In this document: piece after piece, positions 26,239 to 34,978 of the stretch
Numbering within the stretch: the stretch's first letter is position 1
Layout of the letters: the number at the start of each line of letters is the position of its first letter
The notes under the pieces: generated by a model
Database searches by the model: none
Seen by the model: only the letters and a program-made list of their open reading frames with translations
What the model was told of the DNA's origin: nothing
Assembly (NCBI RefSeq): GCF_944390595.1
Contig: NZ_CALXRN010000108.1
Span: 1-39,470, forward strand
Source: an uncultured Brachyspira sp.
Lineage (GTDB): Bacteria; Spirochaetota; Brachyspiria; Brachyspirales; Brachyspiraceae
DNA length: 39,470 nt
Reading direction: 5' to 3'
Made by a program: the position numbers and the translations under genes

Positions 26239-27462
26239 TCAAATATTATTAAAATCTATTTTAGATATAACTTTATCTATAACTTCCATAAAATTTTCTT
26301 CTTCAGAGATTCTATCTCTATACATTATACATTCTATACCTATATTAAGAAGCATATATTCTATATTTCTTCTTAATTCTTCATCATCAACTGATTCTAT
26401 TTCTTTAACCCTTGCACATCCGGTAGTTCTTCTTAGTATTTCAAGTCCGCAAATACCAAAAGATGTTTTCAATACTTCTAATAAATAGTATTCTATAAAA
26501 TAGTCATTTTTTATTGATACATCTATTGAGTCATGTATGGTTTTTGTTATAAACTTATTTTTGAATAATTTAATAATATCATTTATAACACGGAATAAAA
26601 ATGAAGTATAATTTTTATCATTAGTAACGTTTATATGATAAACATAGGCAAAAATGAAATTAGCTATGACATTTCCTAAATCGTATCCTATAGGACCGTA
26701 AAAAGCAAATTCACAGTCCATAACCTTTATATAATCATCGTTCACAAATATAGAACCTGTATGCAAATCTCCATGTATTAATGCCTGTGTATTATTCATA
26801 AACTCATATTTAAGTTTTGCTGCTTCTGATTGAAGTATTTTATTATTATACAAATTATCTTTAACAAATTGAGACAAAGAACTTGAAAATACATTTTCAT
26901 TAAGTATATTAAAAAAAGGTTCTCTAAATACAAGCTCTTCGCTTATTTTGCATAGTTCTTTATTTATATATTTAGCAACATTATCTTTTTTATAAAAAGT
27001 ATCAATGAAAAAATCTGCAGATGATAGAGTAGTTTCCACTATGAATTCTGATATTTGCTCTGATAGATGATGATATATATGTCCATGCATTAGAGCATCT
27101 CTTAATACAAGGTATCCTTTTAAATCTTCCATTATAAATAGTTTCATTGTATTGTCTATATGAAAAATTTTAGGAGCTGCATCAGGAAGCAAAGAACCAT
27201 AATATGATAAAATTTCTGCTTCTCTTGTATTTCTATTAGTATCAAGTACTCTTCCAGATGAGTTGCTTCTTGTATGGACACCAGCCTGTTTTAATATAAT
27301 AGAATTACTGCCGTTGCTTATTCTATAAACATAATTTATATTTCCATCTCCTATTTCCTGACATGTTATCTTATCATTAGGATCAAAATATTGTAGTTTA
27401 TTTTTTACATAAGCAAGAACATCTTTTTCTTCCATTAAAAAATATTCGTCAAATTTTACCAT
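26239..27462 (-). CDS. mtnK: S-methyl-5-thioribose kinase
   Basis: A 407-residue kinase of the aminoglycoside-phosphotransferase fold that phosphorylates methylthioribose. Visible landmarks are IGDGNINYVYRI (nucleotide loop), ILKQA, TREAEILSYYGS, FIMEDLKGYLVLRDAL, the catalytic ALIHGDLHTGSIF and the metal-binding VMDCEFAFYGPIGYDLGN. These match MtnK better than choline or homoserine kinases. It leads mtnA in one operon, and a promoter-like pair lies upstream at 27524-27497. The ribosome site is weak (AGG 14 nt upstream). The later steps of the pathway are not in the window. Confidence 0.9.
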   Translation of the reverse strand: MVKFDEYFLMEEKDVLAYVKNKLQYFDPNDKITCQEIGDGNINYVYRISNGSNSIILKQAGVHTRSNSSGRVLDTNRNTREAEILSYYGSLLPDAAPKIFHIDNTMKLFIMEDLKGYLVLRDALMHGHIYHHLSEQISEFIVETTLSSADFFIDTFYKKDNVAKYINKELCKISEELVFREPFFNILNENVFSSSLSQFVKDNLYNNKILQSEAAKLKYEFMNNTQALIHGDLHTGSIFVNDDYIKVMDCEFAFYGPIGYDLGNVIANFIFAYVYHINVTNDKNYTSFLFRVINDIIKLFKNKFITKTIHDSIDVSIKNDYFIEYYLLEVLKTSFGICGLEILRRTTGCARVKEIESVDDEELRRNIEYMLLNIGIECIMYRDRISEEENFMEVIDKVISKIDFNNI

Positions 27463-27496
27463 GAATGAAACCTATAAATAATTTTTTTATTTAGAA

Positions 27497-27524
27497 ACTA
27501 TAGCATAAAAAGTATAAATATCAA
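27497..27524 (-). promoter_or_regulatory. Candidate promoter of mtnKA
   Basis: On the minus strand TTGATA (27524-27519), a 16-nt spacer and TATAGT (27502-27497). Each box differs from consensus by one base. The mtnK start lies 34 nt downstream. Confidence 0.55.
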
Positions 27525-27777
27525 TGATGTTATAATTTTTTGTGGATGATTTTTTATGTTTTATAATATGGTATTTTACATTCTTTTAATAGTAATTATA
27601 TTTAATATTATATATAGTATGATAATATGTTAATAATATTTTTAATAAGTGAATTGATAGTTTATAATTATCTTTATGTGTATTGTTTATATAATATTTA
27701 ATATATAAGAATTGTTTAAATTATTATATAAAAATATATGTAAATATGTGAAATTGTAATTAACTACATAATATACC

Positions 27778-27806
27778 TTGACTAAGTATATTTTTTGTAC
27801 TATAAT
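27778..27806 (+). promoter_or_regulatory. Strong promoter of nox
   Basis: TTGACT at 27778-27783, a 17-nt spacer and a perfect TATAAT at 27801-27806. Transcription would start near 27813, leaving a leader of about 42 nt before ATG 27855. Confidence 0.75.
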
Positions 27807-27854
27807 AATTACTAAAATATATATTAATTTTTTAAAAAAAAGGGGTTAAATATT

Positions 27855-29210
27855 ATGAAAGTTATAGTAATAGGTTGTAACCATGCTGGTACATGGGCAG
27901 CAAAAACATTGGCAGCTTCTAAAAAATGTGAAGTAGTAACTTATGATAGAAATGATAATATATCTTTCTTAGCATGCGGTATAGCGCTTTGGGTTGGTGG
28001 TGTTGTAAAAGATCCTAAAGGTTTATTCTATGCTAGTCCTGAAAGTTTAAAAAGTGAAGGCATTGATGTTCACATGGGACATGAAGTAATGAAAATAGAC
28101 TGGGCTAACAAAAAATTACATATTAAAGAATTAAAAACTGGAAAAGAATTTGATGATAATTATGATAAGCTTATTCTTGCTACTGGTTCATGGCCTGTAA
28201 CTCCTCCTATTGAAGGTTTGATGCAGGAAGGAACTACTTACGGACTTAAAAAAGGTATTTTCTTCTCTAAATTATATCAGCAGGGTCAGGAAATTATTGA
28301 TGAAATAGCTAAACCAGATGTAAAAAGAGTTATGGTAGTAGGTGCTGGTTATATAGGTGTTGAACTTATTGAAGCATTCAAAAACCATGGAAAAGAAGTT
28401 ATATTAATGGAATCTATGCCTAGAGTTATGGCTAACTACTTTGATAAAGAAATCACTGATGAAGCTGAAAAAAGAATCAAAGAAGCTGGTATAGAAATGC
28501 ATTTAGGTGAAACAGTTAAGAAATTTGAAGGTGACGACAGAGTTAAGAAAGTTGTTACTGATAAAGGTTCTTATGATGTAGATATGGTTGTAATGTCAGT
28601 TGGTTTCAGACCTAATAGCGAACTTTACAAAGATTATTTAGAAACTCTTCCTAATGGTGCTATCGTTGTAGATACTACAATGAAAACTTCTAAAGATGAA
28701 AATGTTTATGCTATAGGTGACTGTTCTACTGTATATTCAAGAGCTTCTGAAAAACAAGAATACATTGCTTTAGCTACTAACGCTGTAAGAATGGGTATAG
28801 TTGCTGCTAATAATATAGTTGGAAATAAAGTAGAATACTGCGGTACACAAGGTTCTAATGCTATTTGTGTATTCGGATACAATATGGCTTCTACTGGATG
28901 GTCTGAAGATACTGCTAAGAAAAAAGGATTGAAAGTAAAATCTAACTTCTTTAAAGATGCTGAAAGACCAGAATTTATGCCTACTTATGAAGATGTATTA
29001 GTAAAAATTGTTTATGAAGAAGGTACTGGACGTTTGCTAGGAGCTCAAATTGCTTCTAAACATAATCATGCTGAAGCTATTCACGCATTCTCTCTTGCTA
29101 TTCAAAGAGGCATGACAGTTCAGGAATTCGCTTTGTCTGACTTCTTCTTCCTACCTCACTACAACAAGCCATTATCTTGGATGACTATGGTTGCTTTTAC
29201 AGCTAAGTAA
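27855..29210 (+). CDS. nox: FAD-dependent NADH oxidase
   Basis: A 451-residue cytoplasmic flavoenzyme that reduces oxygen to water with NADH, important for oxygen tolerance in intestinal spirochaetes. The N-terminal FAD loop begins VIVIGCNHAG. The redox-active cysteine is Cys41 (SFLACGIALW). The NAD loop is VMVVGAGYIGVELIEAF and the second FAD motif is ENVYAIGDC. AGGGG at 27841-27845 lies 9 nt before ATG. Frequent C-ending codons in the second half suggest strong expression. The related CoA-disulfide reductases share the fold; the sequence matches the spirochaete NADH oxidases I know. It is a single-gene unit with its own promoter and terminator. Confidence 0.95.
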   Translation: MKVIVIGCNHAGTWAAKTLAASKKCEVVTYDRNDNISFLACGIALWVGGVVKDPKGLFYASPESLKSEGIDVHMGHEVMKIDWANKKLHIKELKTGKEFDDNYDKLILATGSWPVTPPIEGLMQEGTTYGLKKGIFFSKLYQQGQEIIDEIAKPDVKRVMVVGAGYIGVELIEAFKNHGKEVILMESMPRVMANYFDKEITDEAEKRIKEAGIEMHLGETVKKFEGDDRVKKVVTDKGSYDVDMVVMSVGFRPNSELYKDYLETLPNGAIVVDTTMKTSKDENVYAIGDCSTVYSRASEKQEYIALATNAVRMGIVAANNIVGNKVEYCGTQGSNAICVFGYNMASTGWSEDTAKKKGLKVKSNFFKDAERPEFMPTYEDVLVKIVYEEGTGRLLGAQIASKHNHAEAIHAFSLAIQRGMTVQEFALSDFFFLPHYNKPLSWMTMVAFTAK

Positions 29211-29238
29211 TGAAATTATAATATAAACAAGTGATATC

Positions 29239-29272
29239 AAGCCCTAATAAATATTTTTATTAGGGCTTTTTT
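29239..29272 (+). terminator. Terminator of nox
   Basis: A perfect 12-bp stem pairs 29239-29250 with 29257-29268 around a 6-nt loop, then T residues to 29272. Confidence 0.88.
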
Positions 29273-29328
29273 ATTTGCATTTTTTTTATATTAAGTTATT
29301 ATTTGTAATAATCTTAAATTGGAACAAT

Positions 29329-30456
29329 ATGATTAAGTCAGGAATATATAAAAAACTATTGATAGTTATTGCAAGTATAATACTAAATTTTGTATTATCT
29401 TACATAGCTGCATCTTTAAAAATATGTTTTATTTTTATGTATAGTGTAGGCACTATATTAAGCGCCGTTGTTTTAGGTCCCATATACGGATCTTTAGCGG
29501 GACTTTTTACTAATGTTATATTATCTTTATTCATGGATTACGCCAATATACACTTTACGGTTGTCAATGTGATAATAGGTTTAGTAGTTGGTTTCACAGT
29601 TAATAAATATGGTTTTGGAATAAGAATGGCTGTATTTTTGGGAGTAGTTCTTGCAATTATATCATCAGCAATATCCATACCTACATTAATAATATTATCT
29701 GAAGGAAATATAGCTAAAACTTTAGATTTTACAATTCAATATTTAATGACTAAAGGTATGAATGCAGAGACAGCTATTGTATTGGGAACTTTATTAAGTA
29801 CTTTACTTGATAAGATACTTTCATGTTTGATTGTTGCAGTATTTTATAGAAAGAAAGTTTATAAAAATTCCATTATTGGGTATTATACAATAATTAAAAA
29901 TCTTTTTAATGAAAAAATGAAATATGATATTATAATTTTTGTTTTAGGAATTATAGTAAATATTGTTTTTACATATATAGTTCTTCTATTAAAGATACCA
30001 TTTTTATTTATGGATTCTATAGGAACCATATTAACAGCGGTAATAATAGGACCTATTGCCGGTGCTTTGGTTGGTATATTTACAAATATAATATTTTCTT
30101 TTTCAATAGATTATTTAAATATACATTTTGCAATTGTAAATGCTATTATAGGGCTTTCTGCTGGATGTATAGCAAGGAAATATAGTTTTAATATAAAAAC
30201 AGCTTTGATATCAGGTATTATAATAGGTATTATAAGCGGACTTATATCCATACCTATTTCTATATTATTGGCTAATGGAACTACTTCCGGAACCATAGAT
30301 GTATTTATTCAAGATTTACTTAGCAGCGGTAAAAATTTAATAATATCTACTTCTATTATAACATTATCAACAGCTATATTAGATAAATTATTATCTTGCG
30401 TATTAGTTTCTATAGCTGTAAAAAAAGTATATTTTTTCAAGATAAATGAAAGATAG
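29329..30456 (+). CDS. Duplicated ECF-S-component-like membrane protein
   Basis: A 375-residue, highly hydrophobic protein made of two tandem copies (about 5-180 and 200-370) of one module. Each has about five or six membrane segments. Both contain the same core: an F(I/L)FM(Y/D)S(V/I)GTILxAV segment, then GPIxGxLxGxFTN, then IHFxxVNxIIGL, and end with DK(I/L)LSC. The pattern of small GP/GN loops resembles substrate-specific (S) components of ECF vitamin transporters, which I infer without a search. I chose ATG 29329 with GGAA four nt upstream; an earlier in-frame TTG lies inside the nox terminator. No ECF ATPase or T component is nearby, as is common for S proteins. A third copy of the module lies in the next gene. 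Confidence 0.6.
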   Translation: MIKSGIYKKLLIVIASIILNFVLSYIAASLKICFIFMYSVGTILSAVVLGPIYGSLAGLFTNVILSLFMDYANIHFTVVNVIIGLVVGFTVNKYGFGIRMAVFLGVVLAIISSAISIPTLIILSEGNIAKTLDFTIQYLMTKGMNAETAIVLGTLLSTLLDKILSCLIVAVFYRKKVYKNSIIGYYTIIKNLFNEKMKYDIIIFVLGIIVNIVFTYIVLLLKIPFLFMDSIGTILTAVIIGPIAGALVGIFTNIIFSFSIDYLNIHFAIVNAIIGLSAGCIARKYSFNIKTALISGIIIGIISGLISIPISILLANGTTSGTIDVFIQDLLSSGKNLIISTSIITLSTAILDKLLSCVLVSIAVKKVYFFKINER

Positions 30457-30526
30457 CTAGAATTTTTTTATATTGAATTTTTTTTTATTTTTATATATTT
30501 TAATATTATATGTTTTCGGTATATTT

Positions 30527-31131
30527 ATGAATAATAGATTAAAATATAATACATTAATTATTTTTATAAGTTTAGCAGTAAATTTTACTTTTACTTATAT
30601 AGTACTTATGTTAAAAATACCTTTTTTGTTCATGGATTCTATAGGCACTGTATTATCTGCGGTTATACTTGGCCCAGTATATGGAGCAATAGTTGGTATT
30701 TTAACTAATGTTATTTTATCATTTTCATTAAGTTATTCGCATTTATATTTTGCTATAATCAATGCTGTGATAGGATTAGTAGTTGGTTTTATAGCATATA
30801 AATTTGGATTTAATTTTACATCTTCTGTAATAACAGGTATCATCATAGGAATTATTGCTCCGTTAATAGGAACCCAATATCTATAATGTTATCTGACGGA
30901 TTTACAGGAGGAACAGTAGACAATTTTATAAATTCTTTAGTTGATAAAGGTATAAATGTAAGTAAAGCTTCATTCATGGCGAGGATATTAGCTAATATAC
31001 TTGACAAGATTTTATCATGTTTAATTGTTTATATAGCGGTTACAAAAATTGTATTTTTTCAAAAAGTTGTAAACGTTGAAAATAATAAAGAAAAAGAAAT
31101 AGAAGAAAAAGAGGAAACAGATGATATTTGA
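30527..31131 (+). pseudogene. Third ECF-S-like module, broken by a frameshift
   Basis: A single copy of the same membrane module as the previous gene, closest to its second half (shared FTYIVLxLKIPFLFMDSIGT). The reading frame stops at 30884-30886 after IIAPLIGTQYL. Continuing one base earlier from 30874 restores the expected continuation PISIMLSDG, matching PISILLANG of the second module, and runs to 31131. One base is missing around 30872-30875, most simply a C from ACCCCA giving ACCCA. The restored protein has about 200 residues with a Glu/Lys-rich tail. Either a true pseudogene or a sequencing error. Its ATG at 30527 lacks a strong ribosome site. Its tail overlaps the dipeptidase start. 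Confidence 0.75.
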
Positions 31132-32067
31132 CGCTCATTCAGATATTTGGACAGATGTTACAGTTAAAACATTAAGAGGCGAAAATAATATTATAAAAAA
31201 ATATCATTATGATAATTTAGTAAAAGGACATATAGGAGGTTCTATATTTGTTATATGGGTAGAGCCTAAAAATTATTCAAGAGCATTAGATAGGTAAGGG
31301 AAATACAAAATGCAATATCAAATGAACTTGAATATATAAATGATATAATATCCATAGTAAAAAGCTATGATGAAATGCTTAAAGCACAAAAAGAAAATAA
31401 AATATATATATTTATAGGTTTTGAAGGACTTATATCTATAGATGATAATATTGATTTGATAGATGAGTATTATGAATATGGGGCAAGGCATGCTAGTTTA
31501 ACATGGAATGAAGAAAATAAATTAGCATCAGGAGTGAGAGGAGATTCTAGTAAAGGATTAACAGCATTAGGTAAAAAAGTTGTGAAAAAAATGCAGGAAA
31601 TGGGTATGATAGTTGATGTATCCCATTTAAATGATAAATCTTTTTGGGATGTTATTGATATAATTTCACACCCTATAATAGCTTCGCATTCCAACAGCAG
31701 AGTATTATGCAATAGTCCTAGAAATCTTACAGATGAACAATTAAAAGCTATTCGTGATGTTAATGGTGTTGTTGGATTTAACTCATACAAGTGGTTTATA
31801 GATGAAAATTCAGATAAACATACTATTTACAGAGGAATAGATCATATTAAATATATAGCAGATAAAATAGGAATTGATCATATAGGACTTGGTTTTGATT
31901 ATAATGAATACTTTGAAGATGATGAGACTCCTTATGTAAAAGGTTTAGAAAATGCTTCTAAATCCTATGATATTATAAACCTGCTTAAAGATTCAGGCTT
32001 TAACAATGATGAAATAATGAAAATTGAATACGGCAATTTTCATAGAGTAATAAAAGAAATAATGTAA
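31121..32067 (+). pseudogene. Membrane dipeptidase-like (peptidase M19), broken by a frameshift
   Basis: A zinc-dependent dipeptidase of the renal dipeptidase family. It begins MIFDAHSDIWTD, with the metal motif HSD. The frame ends at TAA (31295-31297) after ALDR. Reading from 31294 in the next frame restores VREIQNAISNELEYIND and the rest: FEGL (metal-bridging Glu), IVDVSHLND, IIASHSNSR, then DHIGLGFDYN. One base is missing at about 31293, probably a G from AGGG giving AGG. Restored length is about 315 residues, normal for bacterial M19. GAGG precedes ATG 31121, which overlaps the upstream gene by 11 nt, so the two are coupled. Substrate unknown. Confidence 0.85.
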
Positions 32068-32073
32068 AAACTA

Positions 32074-33036
32074 TTACCAAGTCTTTTTTATTTCTTTTAA
32101 TATTTCTTCTGTTAATTTTATAGTATTAACATCATCTTCTATGGATACAAATATTTGATCCTTTCCTAATATGCAATTAGCGAAATGTTCATCCTCTAAT
32201 TTTAAAGGGTTATCTCTATGTATAAATACTCTTTCTATAATAGATTCTTGTTTATAATTTATACCTACAGAAGTTTTTATATTACTTTGACTCATAGCCT
32301 GTCTATGTATAGTTATATCTTGTGTAGCATAGTCTAATATAAAGTATGCTTCCTCTGTGCTTATTGCTAAAGTTCTGATTTTTTCCTGAGTTACTCTGCT
32401 TGCACTTATAGTTGCTATAGTTTCATCTTCAAATTCCAATAATGCACTCGCTATATCTTCATTGTTTGTTCTTATTCTTTTACCGCTTGCTGAAAATTTT
32501 ATTATTGGTTTTTTTACTAAAGAAGTTACTATATCTAAATCATGAATCATTATATCAAATACAACTCCTACATCAGTAATACGCGGAGTAAAAGGAGCCA
32601 ATCTTCTTGCTTCTATTAAATATGGTTTTTCTATTATATGATGAAGTTCCTGTACAGCACCATTAAATCTCTCAACATGTCCTACTTGTAATATAACATT
32701 ATTCTTTTTTACTATTTCTTCTAATTCTAATGCCTGAGCATAAGTTTCTGTCATTGGTTTTTCTACTAATACATGTTTTCCTTTTTCTACAGCTTTTTTT
32801 GCTATTTCAAAATGGTATATAGTAGGAGTTGCTATTATAACAGCATCTGCATTATCTATAGCTTCATCAATACTATTGAATTTTTTTATATTATATTTTT
32901 GAGATATTTCATCAAGATGATTTTTATTTTCATCATATATGCCTGATAAATTTATTTGATTAATTTGATTTATAACATTTAAATGGAACTGTCCCATTCT
33001 TCCCACGCCTATAAGACTTATATTTACCTTATCCAT
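32074..33036 (-). CDS. Gfo/Idh/MocA-family oxidoreductase
   Basis: A 320-residue NAD(P)-dependent dehydrogenase of the Gfo/Idh/MocA family. The N-terminal loop is IGVGRMGQFHLNV, the motif EKPMTETYAQA contains the conserved Glu-Lys-Pro, and the catalytic-domain region GHVERFNGAVQEL, then APFTPRITDVGVVFDIMIHDLDI. This resembles sugar-nucleotide oxidases such as UDP-GlcNAc 3-dehydrogenase of lipid A or O-antigen pathways, but substrate is not determined by sequence. I chose ATG 33036 because AAGGAA at 33043-33048 lies 6 nt upstream; an earlier in-frame ATG at 33054 precedes that site. It is not in an operon with recognisable partners and is convergent with the dipeptidase, with only 6 nt between. 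Confidence 0.88.
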   Translation of the reverse strand: MDKVNISLIGVGRMGQFHLNVINQINQINLSGIYDENKNHLDEISQKYNIKKFNSIDEAIDNADAVIIATPTIYHFEIAKKAVEKGKHVLVEKPMTETYAQALELEEIVKKNNVILQVGHVERFNGAVQELHHIIEKPYLIEARRLAPFTPRITDVGVVFDIMIHDLDIVTSLVKKPIIKFSASGKRIRTNNEDIASALLEFEDETIATISASRVTQEKIRTLAISTEEAYFILDYATQDITIHRQAMSQSNIKTSVGINYKQESIIERVFIHRDNPLKLEDEHFANCILGKDQIFVSIEDDVNTIKLTEEILKEIKKTW

Positions 33037-33232
33037 TAATAATTCCTTTATCATAAAATTTATTAAATAAGATTATAATTATAATTATTACAAAATTCAA
33101 TATTATTTTGCATCAATTGTTTAAATTATTTAAAATATTACTGATTATATATATCAAATATTTAAAAATTATAGTATATTGTTGTTATTAATTAGTTTTT
33201 CTTTTTTAAACTACTATATTCAAGGAGTTATT

Positions 33233-34894
33233 ATGAAAACTGACATAGAAATAGCACAAGAATGCAAATTAAAAAAAGCTGATGAAATTGCAAAAATGCT
33301 TAATCTTAGCGAAGATGATTATGAGGTTTATGGTAAGTATAAGGCAAAAATAGAATTGTCTCTTTTGAATAAGCTAAAAGATAAACCTAATGGCAAATTA
33401 GTTTTAGTAACAGCTATAACACCTACACCAGCAGGAGAGGGAAAATCAACAGTAACAATAGGGCTTACTCAGGGACTAAATAAAATTGGTAAGAATGCAA
33501 TATCTGCTTTGAGAGAACCTTCTCTTGGTCCGGTATTTGGAATTAAAGGCGGGGCATGCGGAGGAGGATATGCACAAATAGTTCCTATGGAAGATATTAA
33601 TTTGCATTTTAACGGAGATTTTCATGCTATAGGAAGTGCTCATAATTTGATATCTGCTTGTATTGATAATCATATTAAACAAGGCAATGAATTAAAAATA
33701 GATACAAATAAGATAATATTCAAAAGAGTTGTTGATATGAATGACAGGGCATTGCGTGATATTGTAATAGGGCTTGGAGGCAGTGAGAACGGAGTTACAA
33801 GGCAGTCATCATTTCAAATAACAGTTGCATCTGAAATTATGGCTATACTTTGTTTATCTAATTCTTTGATGGATTTAAAAGAGAGAATAGGAAATATAGT
33901 ATTTGGTTATGATGTTAATGATAATCCTTTAAAAGTTAAGGATTTAAAAGTTGAAGGTGCTGCTTGTGCTTTGCTTAAGGATGCTATAAAACCTAATTTG
34001 GTGCAGACATTAGAAAATACTCCTGCTATAGTTCATGGAGGACCTTTTGCTAATATTGCACATGGATGCAACTCTGTACTTGCTACAAAATTAGCTTTAA
34101 AACTTTCTGATTATACTATTACAGAGGCTGGTTTTGCTGCTGATTTGGGTGCTGAAAAGTTTCTTGATATAAAATGCCGTGTTGCTGGATTGAAGCCTAA
34201 CTGCATAGTATTAGTTGCTACTATAAGAGCATTAAAACATCATGGCGGAGCTTTAGAGCTTAATAAAGAAGATTTAGATGCTTTGAATAAAGGATTTGAT
34301 AACTTGGATAAGCATATTGAAAACATGAAAAAATATAATGTTCCTGTTGTTGTTGCTATCAATAAATTCTCATCCGATACTGATAAAGAAGTAGAATTAA
34401 TAAAAAAACATTGTGAGGATATGGGCGTTGATATTTCATTATGCGAGGTTTGGGAGAAAGGAGGAGAAGGCGGAAAAGATTTGGCAGAAAAAGTTGTAAA
34501 AGCAGCTTCCAAAGAATCTAATTATAAACCTTTATATGAATTGGAAAAAACTATAAAAGAAAAAATAGAAATTATATGTAAAGAAATATATGGGGCAGGG
34601 GATATTAAGTTTTCTGCTAAGGCTAATAAGATGATGAAAAAAATAGAAAGTATAGGTTTTGGAAATCTTCCTATTTGTATGTCAAAAACTCAAAAATCTA
34701 TATCCGACAATCCTGCTTTATTGAATGCTCCTAAAGGCTACACTATTAATATTGATGAAATAAAACTTGCTTCAGGTGCTGGTTTTATAATTGCTATGGC
34801 AGGAGGTATAATAGATATGCCAGGACTTCCTAAAGTTCCTGCGGCATGCAATATCGATATAGATGAAAATGGAAAGATAAGCGGATTATTCTAA
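33233..34894 (+). CDS. fhs: Formate-tetrahydrofolate ligase
   Basis: Joins formate to tetrahydrofolate with ATP, giving 10-formyl-THF for purines and one-carbon metabolism. The 553-residue length matches the family. The ATP loop [11 protein letters not shown] lies near residues 63-73, and [34 protein letters not shown] and the C-terminal [19 protein letters not shown] are visible. AAGGAG at 33222-33227 lies 5 nt before ATG 33233; a longer in-frame start at 33179 is unlikely. It is alone on this strand, with a terminator after it. Confidence 0.96.
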   Translation: MKTDIEIAQECKLKKADEIAKMLNLSEDDYEVYGKYKAKIELSLLNKLKDKPNGKLVLVTAITPTPAGEGKSTVTIGLTQGLNKIGKNAISALREPSLGPVFGIKGGACGGGYAQIVPMEDINLHFNGDFHAIGSAHNLISACIDNHIKQGNELKIDTNKIIFKRVVDMNDRALRDIVIGLGGSENGVTRQSSFQITVASEIMAILCLSNSLMDLKERIGNIVFGYDVNDNPLKVKDLKVEGAACALLKDAIKPNLVQTLENTPAIVHGGPFANIAHGCNSVLATKLALKLSDYTITEAGFAADLGAEKFLDIKCRVAGLKPNCIVLVATIRALKHHGGALELNKEDLDALNKGFDNLDKHIENMKKYNVPVVVAINKFSSDTDKEVELIKKHCEDMGVDISLCEVWEKGGEGGKDLAEKVVKAASKESNYKPLYELEKTIKEKIEIICKEIYGAGDIKFSAKANKMMKKIESIGFGNLPICMSKTQKSISDNPALLNAPKGYTINIDEIKLASGAGFIIAMAGGIIDMPGLPKVPAACNIDIDENGKISGLF

Positions 34895-34928
34895 TTAGAT
34901 ATTAATTTTATAAAATATAAAAATAAAA

Positions 34929-34963
34929 AAGAGCTATGAAAAAAATCATAGCTCTTATTTTTT
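34929..34963. terminator. Bidirectional terminator between fhs and the 920-residue gene
   Basis: A perfect 11-bp stem pairs 34929-34939 with 34946-34956. T residues follow on the plus strand (to 34963), and the A run upstream (34921-34930) gives a T run on the minus strand. Confidence 0.85.
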
Positions 34964-34978
34964 GTATTAATTATTTTT

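Larger units (their letters stand above)
27463..27854. other. Divergent intergenic region between mtnK and nox
   Basis: A 392-nt AT-rich region without a gene. It holds the minus-strand mtnK promoter candidate near 27497-27524 and the strong plus-strand nox promoter near 27778-27806. In between (about 27530-27770) I see only AT-rich sequence with no clear operator or RNA structure. Confidence 0.6.

Noticed and set aside
27530-27770. Possible regulatory RNA in the mtnK-nox gap
   Set aside because: AT-rich sequence without a convincing stem or conserved riboswitch pattern by eye.
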